A DNA stretch of 64,000 bases from Catellatospora sichuanensis (GTDB lineage Bacteria > Actinomycetota > Actinomycetes > Mycobacteriales > Micromonosporaceae), in contig NZ_ML660190.1 of assembly GCF_007483665.1 (NCBI RefSeq), forward strand, positions 56,324 to 120,323, read 5' to 3'. This document shows, piece by piece, positions 17,218-25,697 of this stretch. The position numbers and the translations under genes were made by a program. The notes beneath the pieces were generated by a model. That model did no database searches and was not told the origin of the DNA. It worked only from the letters and a program-made list of their open reading frames with translations. Position 1 is the stretch's first letter. Every line of letters starts with the position of its first letter.

Positions 17218-18204
17218 TCAGGCGTGGGCCGGCGACATCGCTTCGGCGAGGAGGGCGACCGAGCGCAGGCGGGCCTCGCCGGTGGCGTGGTGGGCGACGA
17301 TCAGCTCGTCCACGCCCGCCTGCCGGACGAACGCATCCAGGTAGGCACGCACCTCGGCGGGGGTGCCGAGGGCGGAGTACTGCAGCATCTGGTCGACGTG
17401 TGCACCCGCGCCCTGGGCGAGGAGCTGATCGGCCTGCTCGTCGGTGAAGCTCTGCCCGCGCCCGAACAGGCCCGTGGCGAACGCCCGCCGGGTGCCCTGG
17501 AACTGCTCGCGGGCGGCGGCCATGGTGTCCGCGGCGACGACGTTGACCCCGGCGATCACGTACGGCCGGTCGAGCTGGTCGGAGGGCCGGAACTCCCGCC
17601 GGTATGCGGCCACGGCGGCTTCCAGGGCCTGCGGCGCGAAGTGCGAGGCGAACGCGTACGGCAGGCCGAGCGCGGCGGCCAGGGTCGCGCCGAACAGCGA
17701 CGAGCCCAGGATGTACAGCGGCACCTGTGAGCCCTTGCCCGGCACCGCGTCCACACCGGGGATGCGCGACTTCCCGGCCAGATAGGCCTGCAGTTCGAGG
17801 ACGTCCTGCGGGAAGCCCTCGGCCGACTGTGCGTCGCGGCGCAGCGCGCGCATGGTGTTCTGGTCCGAGCCGGGAGCCCGGCCCAAGCCCAGGTCGATGC
17901 GCCCCGGGTACATCGCGTCGAGGGTGCCGTACTGCTCCGCGATGGTCAGCGGCGTGTGGTTGGGCAGCATGACGCCGCCCGCGCCGAGCCGGATCTCGCG
18001 GGTGAACGTGCCGACGTGCGCGATCAGCACCGCGGGTGCCGAGGAGGCGATCGTCGGCATGTTGTGGTGCTCTGCGTACCAGACGCGCCGGTAGCCGTGC
18101 TCCTCCGCGGTGCGGGCGAGGTCGACGCTGGCCGCGATGCTGTCGCGCGCGGTCTCGCCGGGACCGATGCGGGCCAGGTCGAGGATGGAGAGCGGGATCG
18201 TCAT
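17218..18204 (-). CDS. LLM-class flavin-dependent oxidoreductase
   Basis: 328 residues from ATG 18204 with AAGGAC upstream. Luciferase-like monooxygenase fold: SILDLARIGPGETA start, YRRVWYAEHHNMP (about 41-53), GAGGVMLPNHTPL, GRIDLGLGRAPGSDQNT and LYILGSSLFGA. This subgroup (MsnO8-like) uses FMN; the substrate is unknown. It is divergent from a TetR gene with two palindromic operators between them, so it is very likely the repressor's target. The PucR gene ends 27 bases from its stop, in convergent orientation. Confidence 0.9.
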   Translation of the reverse strand: MTIPLSILDLARIGPGETARDSIAASVDLARTAEEHGYRRVWYAEHHNMPTIASSAPAVLIAHVGTFTREIRLGAGGVMLPNHTPLTIAEQYGTLDAMYPGRIDLGLGRAPGSDQNTMRALRRDAQSAEGFPQDVLELQAYLAGKSRIPGVDAVPGKGSQVPLYILGSSLFGATLAAALGLPYAFASHFAPQALEAAVAAYRREFRPSDQLDRPYVIAGVNVVAADTMAAAREQFQGTRRAFATGLFGRGQSFTDEQADQLLAQGAGAHVDQMLQYSALGTPAEVRAYLDAFVRQAGVDELIVAHHATGEARLRSVALLAEAMSPAHA

Positions 18205-18310
18205 GCGGCTGTCCTTCTGACGCGAACGGGCACCGGCGGGCCGCCCGGTCGGCCGGCGAGACCTGGCACGGTCCCGCCGGCCACGTCCGGTGACACCGGC
18301 CGGCGTGAAA

Positions 18311-18326
18311 CGGAGCACTCGCTCCG
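18311..18326. promoter_or_regulatory. TetR operator copy 1
   Basis: CGGAGC-ACTC-GCTCCG, a perfect 6-bp inverted repeat with 4-base spacer, preceded by GAAA. It is one of two near-identical sites in the LLM/TetR divergent gap; the dyads are 42 bases (four helical turns) apart. The CGGAGC/GCTCCG pair is a familiar actinobacterial TetR-family operator type. Confidence 0.75.
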
Positions 18327-18352
18327 GCTACCGCTCGACCGTAGCACCGAAA

Positions 18353-18368
18353 CGGAGCAGCCGCTCCG
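18353..18368. promoter_or_regulatory. TetR operator copy 2
   Basis: CGGAGC-AGCC-GCTCCG, the second copy, again preceded by GAAA and ending 13 bases before the ATG of the TetR gene. Occupancy here would block the regulator's own transcription; the first copy lies nearer the LLM promoter. Confidence 0.75.
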
Positions 18369-18381
18369 GTAGGGTGTGTGC

Positions 18382-19008
18382 ATGACGTCACCCTCGGCCG
18401 CCGCGTCCTCGGCCGCGACGCGCAGCGACGCCGCCCGCAACCGCGGCCGGCTGCTCGACGCCGCCGCCGGGCTGATCGCCGAGCGCGGCAGCGACGTCGA
18501 CGTACGCGAGATCGCCCGCCGGGCCGAGGTCGGCATGGGCACCCTCTACCGGCATTTCCCCACCAAGGAGGCGCTGCTCGACGCGGCGCTGGAGTACGTG
18601 TTCACGTCCTGGGCCGCTTCGGCGACGGCCGCGCTGACCGGCCGGGCCTGGCCGGACCTGAGCGGATTCCTCGCCGACGCACTGACCCGGCAGACCGCCT
18701 CACCCGGGCTGCTCGACGCCTACTGCCAGGCGCTGCCCGGCCAGGCCGGAAACACCGCCCGCCAGCACTGCCGCCAGCAGGTCGGTCCGCTGATCGCGGA
18801 CCTGGTACGCGCCGCCCACGAGTCCGGCGAACTGCGCCCCGACATCACCGCCGAGGACGTGTCCCTGCTGCTCGTCGCCCTCGGCCGGATCGCCCCGGTC
18901 GTGCCCGAGCCCGCCTGGCGCCGCATCCTGCACGTCGCCCTCGACGGCCTGCGCACCTCAGCCGCCACACCCCTACCCGACGCCGCCCAGGCGACCCCCG
19001 GCCACTAG
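18382..19008 (+). CDS. TetR-family transcriptional regulator
   Basis: 208 residues from ATG 18382 (a GTG two codons earlier is possible). The N-terminal TetR helix-turn-helix is clear: NRGRLLDAAAGLIAERG, then VREIARRAEVGMGTLYRHFP and TKEALLDAAL (about 20-70). The C-terminal ligand-binding region is of the SbtR-like type (LDAYCQALPGQ...LRPDITAEDVSLLL). It lies 13 bases behind a palindromic site and is divergent from an LLM oxidoreductase; autoregulation plus control of that gene is the natural inference. The ligand is unknown. Confidence 0.92.
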   Translation: MTSPSAAASSAATRSDAARNRGRLLDAAAGLIAERGSDVDVREIARRAEVGMGTLYRHFPTKEALLDAALEYVFTSWAASATAALTGRAWPDLSGFLADALTRQTASPGLLDAYCQALPGQAGNTARQHCRQQVGPLIADLVRAAHESGELRPDITAEDVSLLLVALGRIAPVVPEPAWRRILHVALDGLRTSAATPLPDAAQATPGH

Positions 19009-19065
19009 CGCGCAAACCGCGCGCCCCGCCGCTCCGGCAGAACGGCGCAGCAGATCCCTCACCAA

Positions 19066-19140
19066 GATCGTTCGACTTGCCCGGCAAGTGGGCGAATGGC
19101 GGGTCAAGATACGCACAGGTGCCAGGCAAGTCGAACGATC
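19066..19140. repeat. 75-bp palindromic element, copy 1
   Basis: Ends are a perfect 16-bp inverted repeat, GATCGTTCGACTTGCC (19066-19081) and its complement (19125-19140); imperfect pairing extends further in. The right half matches the left half of a second 75-bp element at 44040-44114, including a shared GCGTATCTTGA segment read on the opposite strand. It lies between convergent genes. No coding potential. It may be a dispersed repeat, a non-autonomous mobile unit or a bidirectional terminator. Confidence 0.8.
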
Positions 19141-19171
19141 AAGCCCCACCCCGCCGCGCCGTGCCGTCCCG

Positions 19172-19264
19172 CCAAGATCACGACGATCTTGCGCGAATGG
19201 CACCGTCCGTGCTCGATATGGGCGTGTCGTGGTAGTCACCCGCGCAAGATCGTCGCGATGTTGG
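19172..19264. repeat. 93-bp palindromic element, different family
   Basis: Arms at 19172-19195 and 19241-19264 are inverted copies matching at 22 of 24 bases; each ends in a shared CGACGATCTTGCGCG core on one strand or the other. The left arm also contains its own small palindrome CAAGATC-N5-GATCTTG. The 45-base centre is non-repetitive. It sits 31 bases after the 75-bp element and 18 bases before the phosphatase stop, between convergent genes, so it may also end transcription. Confidence 0.7.
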
Positions 19265-19282
19265 GGACGGGGTGGGGGTGGG

Positions 19283-19966
19283 TTAGGCGCCGCCGCCGAG
19301 GACGGCGTCGCTCTCGGCGGTCTCTTCGGCGGGCGGGCGGTGCTTGTGCAGCAGGGCGGAGACCGGCGTGCCGGTGTCGTTGACGCGGAGCACGAACGGC
19401 CGCTGCGGGGTGTAGCGGATCGCGGTCACCGACGACGGCTCGACCGAGATGCGCTGGAACAGGTCCAGGTGCATGCCCAGCGCGTCCGCCACGATCGCCT
19501 TGATCACGTCGCCGTGGCTGCAGGCCAGCCACACCGCGTCCGGGCCGTGCGACTCGGTGATCCGGGCGTCCCAGGCGCGTACGGCGGTGACGGCGCGGTT
19601 GGCCATCGCCGCCATCGCCTCCCCGCCCGGGAACACGACCGCGGCCGGATGGTGCTGCACGGTCGACCACAGCGGGTTGTCCGCGAGTTCCTTGAGCGAG
19701 CGCCCGGACCACTCGCCGTAGCCGCATTCGCGCAGCCCCTCCTCGGCCACCGGGGCGACGCCGGGCAGGGCGAGTTCCAGAGTCTGCCGACAGCGGCGCA
19801 GCGGGCTGCTCACCACGACTGCCAACGGCAGTCCGGCCAGCCGTCCCCGGGCCTGTTCGGCCTGGGCGACGCCCAGTTCGTCCAGCTCCACGGGCAGATC
19901 CCCGGCGAGGATGCCGTCGGCGTTGGCGGTGGTGCGTCCGTGCCGCAGCAGCAGTAGCGTGGCCAC
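19283..19966 (-). CDS. Histidine phosphatase family protein (MSMEG_4193-like)
   Basis: 227 residues from GTG 19966. Phosphoglycerate-mutase-like fold with the phosphohistidine motif LLRHGRTTAN (H8) at the N-terminus, VVSSPLRRCRQT, ECGYGEWSGRSL, and the second catalytic His in WLACSHGDVIKAI. The C-terminal part (YTPQRPFVLRVNDTGT) matches an actinobacterial subgroup of unknown substrate. It follows UppP by 10 bases in the same direction and may be co-transcribed with it. Cytoplasmic; no signal peptide. Confidence 0.9.
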   Translation of the reverse strand: MATLLLLRHGRTTANADGILAGDLPVELDELGVAQAEQARGRLAGLPLAVVVSSPLRRCRQTLELALPGVAPVAEEGLRECGYGEWSGRSLKELADNPLWSTVQHHPAAVVFPGGEAMAAMANRAVTAVRAWDARITESHGPDAVWLACSHGDVIKAIVADALGMHLDLFQRISVEPSSVTAIRYTPQRPFVLRVNDTGTPVSALLHKHRPPAEETAESDAVLGGGA

Positions 19967-19976
19967 GATCGCCAGC

Positions 19977-20813
19977 CTAGGTGGCGGAGATGGTGTTCGT
20001 GGCGAGCAATGCGATGATCGCGCCGCCCAGGATCACGCGATACCACACGAAAGCCATCAGCGAGTGGTGTGCGACGAACTTGAGCAGCCAGGCGATCGAG
20101 GCGTACGCCACGAGGAAGCTGACGACCGTGCCGACGATCAGCGAGGCGGCGGTCACGGTGGGGCTGCCCAGCGCCTCGGGCAGCTCGTAGATGCCGGCGG
20201 CGACGAGCGCGGGCACGCCGAGGAAGAACGACAGCCGGGTGGCGGTGACCCGGTCGATGTCGCGCAGCAGGCCGGTGGTGATGGTGGCGCCGGAGCGGGA
20301 CACGCCCGGGATCAGGGCCAGGCACTGGGCGAAGCCGATGACCAGCGTGTCGGACAGGCGCAGCTGCTTCTCGCCGCGGGTCTGGGTGGCGGCGTACTCG
20401 GCGAAGGCCATCACGGCGCTCCACACGAGCAGCGAGCCGGCCACGAACCACATGCTGCGCAGCGGACCGGTGATGAGGTCCCGGCCGAGGAAGCCGACGA
20501 TGCCGATCGGGATCGAGCCGGCGATGACGTACCAGGCGAACTTGTAGTCGAAGATCTGGCGCGCCTCGGCGGAGAACAGGCCCTTGAACCAGGCCCCGGC
20601 AAGGCGGGTGATGTCCTGGAAGAAGTACACCAGCACCGCCGCGATCGCTCCGATCTGGATCACGGCGGTGAAGGCGGTGACGGCGGGATCGTCGATCGGC
20701 AGGCCCATCAGCTTTTCGGTGATGGTCAGGTGGCCCGTTGAGGAAATCGGGAGGAATTCGGTGATTCCCTCCACGATGCCCAGCACGATCGCCTGCCAGA
20801 TCTCGATCTCCAC
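19977..20813 (-). CDS. uppP: Undecaprenyl-diphosphatase
   Basis: 278 residues from GTG 20813, immediately after the F420-type oxidoreductase stop (20814). Integral membrane enzyme that dephosphorylates undecaprenyl diphosphate to recycle the lipid carrier for cell-wall synthesis; loss or excess alters bacitracin sensitivity. Both catalytic motifs are present: GIVEGITEFLPISSTGHL (about 12-29) and PGVSRSGATITTGL (about 170-183). Seven or eight hydrophobic segments are visible. Length matches BacA/UppP. Confidence 0.96.
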   Translation of the reverse strand: MEIEIWQAIVLGIVEGITEFLPISSTGHLTITEKLMGLPIDDPAVTAFTAVIQIGAIAAVLVYFFQDITRLAGAWFKGLFSAEARQIFDYKFAWYVIAGSIPIGIVGFLGRDLITGPLRSMWFVAGSLLVWSAVMAFAEYAATQTRGEKQLRLSDTLVIGFAQCLALIPGVSRSGATITTGLLRDIDRVTATRLSFFLGVPALVAAGIYELPEALGSPTVTAASLIVGTVVSFLVAYASIAWLLKFVAHHSLMAFVWYRVILGGAIIALLATNTISAT

Positions 20814-21866
20814 TTAGTCTCCCAGTCCGCTCTCCGCGTACGCCTCGGCCACCGTACGCAAGGTCTCCCTGCCGGAGTCGGCGTCTGCCACGAACAGCGC
20901 CAGCGACAGCGTAGTCACGCCCGAATCGGCGTAGTCACGCAGGCGTCGCGCGATGCGGTCCTTGGGACCCAGCAATGAAGTGCGGTCGATGAACTCCATC
21001 GGGATGGCCGCGGCGGCGTCGCGCTGGCGCCCGGCCAGGTACAGCTCCTGGACCTGCGCGGCGGCCTCGCCGTAGCCCATGCGGGTGGCGAGCTGGTTGT
21101 AGAAGTTCTGCTGTCGGCTGCCCATGCCGCCGACGTACAGCGCGGCGTAGGCGCGCACGAGTTCGGCGCACATCTCGACGTCGTCGCCGATGACGACGGG
21201 CACGCTGGGCACGACGTCGAAGCCGTCCATCGTCTTGCCCGCCTTGGCCCGGCCCGCGCCGATCTGTGCGAGCTGCTCCTGCGCGAACTCGGGCGCGTAG
21301 AACACGGCGAGCCAGCCGTCGGCGATCTCACCGGCCAGTTCGAGGTTCTTCGGGCCGACCGCGGCGAGGTAGACCGGGATCTCGGTGCGCAGCGGGTGGA
21401 AGTTGAGCCGCAGCGCCTTGCCGGGGCCGTCGGGCAGCGGCAGGGTGTGGAACTCGCCGTCGTAGGTGACCTGCTTGCGGGACAGGGCGAGCTTGACGAC
21501 GTCGACGTACTCGCGGGTGCGCGCGAGGGGCTTGGCGAAGCGCACGCCGTGCCAGCCTTCGGAGACCTGCGGGCCGGACACGCCCAGGCCGAGGCGGAAG
21601 CGGCCGCCGGACAGCGTGTCGAGGGTGGCGGCGGTCATCGCGGTGGCGGCCGGGGTGCGGCCGGGGATCTGCATGACGGCGCTGCCGATGTCGATGCGCT
21701 CGGTCTGCGCGGCGATCCAGGAGAGCAGGGTCGGCGAGTCCGAGCCGTACGCCTCGGCCGCCCAGACCACCGAGAAGCCGAGCTGGTCGGCCTCCCGTGC
21801 CAGGGCCAGCAGGCTTTCGGGCGTGGACCACGGCGTCAGATAGCCGATGTTGAGACCGAGTCGCAT
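20814..21866 (-). CDS. LLM-class F420-dependent oxidoreductase
   Basis: 350 residues from ATG 21866. F420-type luciferase-like fold: LGLNIGYLTPW start, LGFSVVWAAEAYGSDS, GSAVMQIPGRTPA, LSGGRFRLGLGVSGPQV and VYLAAVGPKNLELAGEIADG, typical of actinobacterial F420-dependent enzymes. It abuts uppP without a gap, so they form an operon of three with the histidine phosphatase. Substrate unknown. A hairpin GTTGGCC...GGCCAAC lies just upstream of the start and a TTAC-N6-GTAA site at 21912-21925. Confidence 0.9.
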   Translation of the reverse strand: MRLGLNIGYLTPWSTPESLLALAREADQLGFSVVWAAEAYGSDSPTLLSWIAAQTERIDIGSAVMQIPGRTPAATAMTAATLDTLSGGRFRLGLGVSGPQVSEGWHGVRFAKPLARTREYVDVVKLALSRKQVTYDGEFHTLPLPDGPGKALRLNFHPLRTEIPVYLAAVGPKNLELAGEIADGWLAVFYAPEFAQEQLAQIGAGRAKAGKTMDGFDVVPSVPVVIGDDVEMCAELVRAYAALYVGGMGSRQQNFYNQLATRMGYGEAAAQVQELYLAGRQRDAAAAIPMEFIDRTSLLGPKDRIARRLRDYADSGVTTLSLALFVADADSGRETLRTVAEAYAESGLGD

Positions 21867-21911
21867 GGTGACCTCCGTTGGCCGGGCCGCGTCGGCGGCG
21901 GTGGGCCAACG

Positions 21912-21925
21912 TTACCGACTAGTAA
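21912..21925. promoter_or_regulatory. TTACCGACTAGTAA candidate operator
   Basis: TTAC-N6-GTAA inverted repeat with an internal ACTAGT palindrome, 46 bases upstream of the F420-type oxidoreductase start and 26 bases from the 3' end of the acyltransferase gene, in a locally AT-richer stretch. It resembles TetR-family sites; the regulator is unknown. Confidence 0.35.
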
Positions 21926-21951
21926 GAATCTTGGGAAGGATGACCCCCGTC

Positions 21952-23043
21952 TCAGGCCGCGGTCGCGCCGGACGGCGCCCGTACCCCGGCGACAGCAGCA
22001 CGCCGAGCCGCGGGAACGGCCGGCACGAGCGCGGGCGGCCGCTTCGCGGCGAGGTCCTCCACCCAGCCGAAGCACAGCACCGCGCAGGCCGTCAGCGCCG
22101 CCGTCACCGCGACCGTGAGCACGGGCGGCCCGGCCAGCCCGCCGAGCAACCACATGCCGACGGCCACCATCGGCAACTGCCACACATAGACGGTCACCGC
22201 CCGCGCGTTGAGCAGCGAGACCGCCCGGCGCAGCGGTGCCGCCGCGGCCAGCCAGGCCAGCTGCGGGCGCGCCCGCAGCGCGACCAGCACCACCCCGGTG
22301 CCCCACAGCACCAGCGCCAGCTGGTCCTGCAGCCCTTCCGGATCGGCGGCGGCGCGCAGCAGCGCGGCCACGCCCAGCCCTCCGGCGGCGGCCAGGCAGG
22401 CGGGCCAGGCGAGCCTGTCCAGCAGGCCGGACTCGCGGGCGTATCCGAGCACCCAGGCGGTGCCGTACGCCGCCGTACTCCAGACCACGTCGGTGACCCG
22501 GGAACCCGGCAGCGTGAGCACGGTCGACAGGAGCACGGCCGCCCCGAGCGGGGTCAGCAGCGTCGCCACCGGCGCGCGCTGGAACAGCCACCACAGCAGC
22601 GGGGAGAGCAGCACGAACCACAGGTAGACGCGCAGATACCAGAGCGTGACGACCAGTGCCGCACCCCACTCGCTGCCCGGCGGGTTCACCAGCGGGAACA
22701 CCCACGGGATGAGGTCGCTCCAGGTGAACGGGTGCCAGCCGTGCAGCAGCATCAGCGGGACCCCGATCGCGCCCAGCATCCACAGCGGCGGCAGCAGCCG
22801 GCGCACCCGCGAGCGCACGGTGCGTACGGCGCCGCCCCGCCGCAAGGACACCGCGGTCAGGTAGCCGGCGAGACCGAACATGACCCACATCGCGGGCAGT
22901 AGTGCGGTCAGCGCACCCAGTGGCGCGGTGTGCTGCAGGAACACCCGGACGATCGCGGCGGCGCGCAGGGTGTCGATGTAGGGGCTGCGGGAGCGGACGG
23001 TGGCCGGCTCAGCCGGACTGCCGCTGGCCGTACTGGTCCACAT
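21952..23043 (-). CDS. Acyltransferase 3 family membrane protein
   Basis: 363 residues from ATG 23043 with AGGAGC upstream; the frame extends 16 codons further to GTG 23091. About ten membrane segments run through the protein. The N-terminal PYIDTLRAAAIVRVFLQHTA places a histidine where acyltransferase-3 enzymes have their catalytic His, followed by an Arg-rich cytosolic loop (VRSRVRRLLPPLW). Family members O-acylate sugars or cell-envelope polymers. Tail residues 340-363 are Ala/Arg/Pro-rich. Substrate cannot be told from the neighbours. Confidence 0.82.
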   Translation of the reverse strand: MWTSTASGSPAEPATVRSRSPYIDTLRAAAIVRVFLQHTAPLGALTALLPAMWVMFGLAGYLTAVSLRRGGAVRTVRSRVRRLLPPLWMLGAIGVPLMLLHGWHPFTWSDLIPWVFPLVNPPGSEWGAALVVTLWYLRVYLWFVLLSPLLWWLFQRAPVATLLTPLGAAVLLSTVLTLPGSRVTDVVWSTAAYGTAWVLGYARESGLLDRLAWPACLAAAGGLGVAALLRAAADPEGLQDQLALVLWGTGVVLVALRARPQLAWLAAAAPLRRAVSLLNARAVTVYVWQLPMVAVGMWLLGGLAGPPVLTVAVTAALTACAVLCFGWVEDLAAKRPPALVPAVPAARRAAVAGVRAPSGATAA

Positions 23044-23209
23044 GATGGTTCGGCGCTCCTGGGGGCTGGGTCGACCGTGCACCTCAACCACAGCCCATTT
23101 CCCTCAAAGCAAGCTCGGTAAACCGCTCCGGCGCACTGTTTTCCTCCGCACGGGGCGCGCGCCACCCGCCCATCGCCGACACGGCGTCAAGCCGAATACA
23201 GTTCACCCC

Positions 23210-24178
23210 ATGCAGCAACGACCGCTCGGCCGTAGCGGGCTGGTGGTCTCCCGCCTCGCCCTGGGCACCATGACCTGGGGTCTGGACACCGATCCGGACG
23301 ACGCGGGTGCGCAGCTCAAGGCTTATGTGGACGCCGGTGGCACGCTGCTCGACACCGCCGACGTGTACGCCGACGGCGAGGCCGAAGCGGTGCTGGGCAC
23401 GCTGCTGGACGCCATGGTGTCGCGCGAGGACGTGCTGATCGTCGCCAAGGCCGGGCTGCGGGCGCGGGCGGGCCGCCGGCACGACGGCTCGCGCGGGCAC
23501 CTGCTGCGTACGCTCGACACCACGCTGCGCCGCCTCGGCGTGTCCTATGTAGACCTTTGGCAGGTACACGGCCAGGATCCGGACACCCCGTGGGAGGAGA
23601 CGCTGGCCGCGCTCGACCACGCGGTCAGCTCGGGCAAGGCCCGCTACGCCGGTGTGTCGAACTTCTCAGGCTGGCAGACCGCCCGTGCCGTGACCTGGCA
23701 GCGGGCCTGGCCCGGGCGCGCCCCGATCGTGGCCACCCAGATGGAGTACTCGCTCCTGCAGCGCGGCATCGAGCGCGAGGTGCTGCCCGCGTGCGCGGCG
23801 CTGGGCCTGGGCGTGCTGCCCTGGTCACCGCTGGGCCGCGGGGTGCTGACCGGCAAGTACCGCCACGGCCGTCCCGCCGACTCGCGGGCGGCGTCACCGC
23901 ACTTCGAGCGCTCGGTGCTGCCCTACCTGCAGCCGCGCTGCTCGGCGATCGTGGAGGCGGTGGCGACCGCCGCCGACGGCCTGGGCGTGTCCGCCGCCGA
24001 GGTCGCGCTGGCCTGGGTGCGCGACCGCCCCGGCGTGACCGCGCCGATCCTCGGCGCCCGCAACGTCGGCCAGCTGGTCGCGGCACTGCAGGTCGAGGAG
24101 ATCACCCTCCCCTCGGAGATCTCCCGCGCCCTCGACGACGTCTCCGCGATCACCGTCGGCTACCCCGAACTCGACTAA
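23210..24178 (+). CDS. Aldo/keto reductase
   Basis: 322 residues from ATG 23210. NADPH-dependent reductase with a TIM barrel: MQQRPLGRSGLVVSRLALGT, the active-site Asp and Tyr in LLDTADVYADGEAE (about 46-59), Lys in VLIVAKAG, His in LWQVHGQDP, and the NADPH-binding PWSPLGRGVLTGKY and ILGARN segments. This is the AKR11/AKR12-like bacterial group. Physiological substrate unknown. It is divergent from the acyltransferase across 166 bases. Confidence 0.93.
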   Translation: MQQRPLGRSGLVVSRLALGTMTWGLDTDPDDAGAQLKAYVDAGGTLLDTADVYADGEAEAVLGTLLDAMVSREDVLIVAKAGLRARAGRRHDGSRGHLLRTLDTTLRRLGVSYVDLWQVHGQDPDTPWEETLAALDHAVSSGKARYAGVSNFSGWQTARAVTWQRAWPGRAPIVATQMEYSLLQRGIEREVLPACAALGLGVLPWSPLGRGVLTGKYRHGRPADSRAASPHFERSVLPYLQPRCSAIVEAVATAADGLGVSAAEVALAWVRDRPGVTAPILGARNVGQLVAALQVEEITLPSEISRALDDVSAITVGYPELD

Positions 24179-24296
24179 GGCCGAGGCCCTCGGAACGGGG
24201 TGTTCTGCCGCAATCAGGGCTCTAACGGGCGTAATACCGCCAGATAGGATGCCCGCCCTGCTTGCCTGACCTGTGGCAGAGGTGCACCATCGCTCT

Positions 24297-24488
24297 ATGG
24301 ACTACGAATACGCACCGCTGCGGTTACCTCCGGATGTAGATCGGTTGACCGCCGCGGTGCGGCTCGCGATCCAGGCTGAGTACGGCGGCTGGGAACTGGC
24401 CCGCGTGCAGCTGATGAAGGACGGCACCCGCAAGGTGCTGCTCCGTCGGCCGCTGCGGGCCTTTCCCCTGCCCGGCCTCTCCGTCTGA
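24297..24488 (+). CDS. DUF5703-type small protein
   Basis: 63 residues from ATG 24297. It matches the short actinobacterial DUF5703 pattern: MDYEYAPLRLPPDVDR start, a central helix AAVRLAIQAEYGGWEL, and LMKDGTRKVLLRR, which looks like a beta hairpin. Basic C-terminus, no signal or membrane segment. Function is unknown. It stands alone between the aldo/keto reductase and a GNAT gene; the 118-base upstream gap shows no clear regulatory palindrome. Confidence 0.75.
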   Translation: MDYEYAPLRLPPDVDRLTAAVRLAIQAEYGGWELARVQLMKDGTRKVLLRRPLRAFPLPGLSV

Positions 24489-24641
24489 CGGTCTGACCGG
24501 CCCGCCCGCCCCGGACCTCGCGAGGCGGGAAGGTGCCGGCGTGGTGGCGCTGCCCCCGCCGGCCGCCGGAACGCGCGCGCGAGAAGTCCGGAAGTGATCA
24601 TGCCGGGCGATGTGACATACCCCGGCGCTAACCTGCCGAAC

Positions 24642-25103
24642 ATGACAGGCATCGACATCCGTAAGGCCCGACCGCAGGACGTCGTCGGCCTGGTGGCCTC
24701 CGTCGCCAGCCTGATCGCGGACGACGCCGGCGACCACACCCTCGACCGCCCGCCGCGGCAGCCCCCAACCACCGACCTCGCCTTCGGGATCGCCGACGAC
24801 GACCGCCTCGTGCTGGTGGCCGTCGAGGGCGACCGGATCGTCGGGCATCTGACCGGCGCCGTCGCCGCGTCCGCCGGGATCCGCCCGCTGCGGGTGGCAA
24901 CCCTGGCCGGCATGTACGTGTTCCCCGCGCACCGCCACGCGGGTGTAGGCCCGCGGCTGGTCGCCGCGTTCCGCGCCTGGGCCGCCGAACGGCACGCCGA
25001 CCGGGTTGCGGTCGGCGGCCACATCAGCCACGAATCGGCGATCCGCTTGCACCGCCACCAGCGCTCCGCCTCGCGGACTCCCGTCCTGGAGACGAGCCTC
25101 TGA
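24642..25103 (+). CDS. GNAT-family N-acetyltransferase
   Basis: 153 residues from ATG 24642; the frame opens earlier (24594) but GNAT similarity starts at TGIDIRKARPQDV. Motif A is MYVFPAHRHAGVGPRLVAAF (about 88-107), with the acetyl-CoA pyrophosphate loop reading RHAGVG, a common variant of Q/RxxGxG/A. The C-terminal SHESAIRLHRH fits motif B. The acceptor substrate is unknown. The gene stands alone. Confidence 0.82.
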   Translation: MTGIDIRKARPQDVVGLVASVASLIADDAGDHTLDRPPRQPPTTDLAFGIADDDRLVLVAVEGDRIVGHLTGAVAASAGIRPLRVATLAGMYVFPAHRHAGVGPRLVAAFRAWAAERHADRVAVGGHISHESAIRLHRHQRSASRTPVLETSL

Positions 25104-25132
25104 GCGGCTCCGGGACCGGGGCGGGCGAGCGC

Positions 25133-25618
25133 CTATTTGATCACGTAGAAGTCGGGATGCCCGAGCCACGCGGCCATCGCCGCCGCGTCGAGGAAGAAGG
25201 CGGTGCCGTCGTCGTCGGCGACGACACGGCGCCCAGCCCGGTCGAAGTGCCCGCGAATGCCCGCGGGAGGCGGATCGTGGAGGTCGACGTACACCCAGCC
25301 GTCGACCCTGTCGGCCACCCGCTGCGCTATCCGTCCCAGTGCGGGCCTGCCCCTCGGGTCGCTGATCCAGATGTGGATCTGCACCTGGCAGGCCATCGCG
25401 ATCCCCGCCACCTGCTCCAGTGGCTGCGTCGCCTCCGGGCCGAACTCGAAGTCGACCGCCTCCATGCGGTAGCCGTAGGGCCGCCCGTCGGTGTCATGCC
25501 AGTCACCGGCGTCCGACCCGTGCCGGATCAGGCCCTCCGCCCGGAATGCCGCCAGCACGATCGGCTCGACCAGTTCGGCGGGATGCGGACTGAAGACGCA
25601 CAATGCTGTTCCACCCAT
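25133..25618 (-). CDS. Conserved hypothetical protein (DUF6368-like)
   Basis: 161 residues from ATG 25618. No catalytic motif that I recognise. It starts MGGTALCVFSPHPAEL, has a central QVQIHIWISDPRGRPALG stretch and a Trp/Tyr/Asp segment VDGWVYVDLHDPPP, and ends AAWLGHPDFYVIK. This pattern looks like DUF6368 of Streptomyces and relatives, small soluble proteins of unknown role, some near toxin-immunity loci; that link is tentative. An inverted GCGCGC(A/C)-rich hairpin (about 25650-25672) lies upstream. Confidence 0.6.
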   Translation of the reverse strand: MGGTALCVFSPHPAELVEPIVLAAFRAEGLIRHGSDAGDWHDTDGRPYGYRMEAVDFEFGPEATQPLEQVAGIAMACQVQIHIWISDPRGRPALGRIAQRVADRVDGWVYVDLHDPPPAGIRGHFDRAGRRVVADDDGTAFFLDAAAMAAWLGHPDFYVIK

Positions 25619-25697
25619 GGCGGAGGAGTATGCCCGCCGCAACGCGGACGGCGCGCGCCCTTTGCGGGCGCGCGCCGTCGTCGACTGAGGCAGGACG

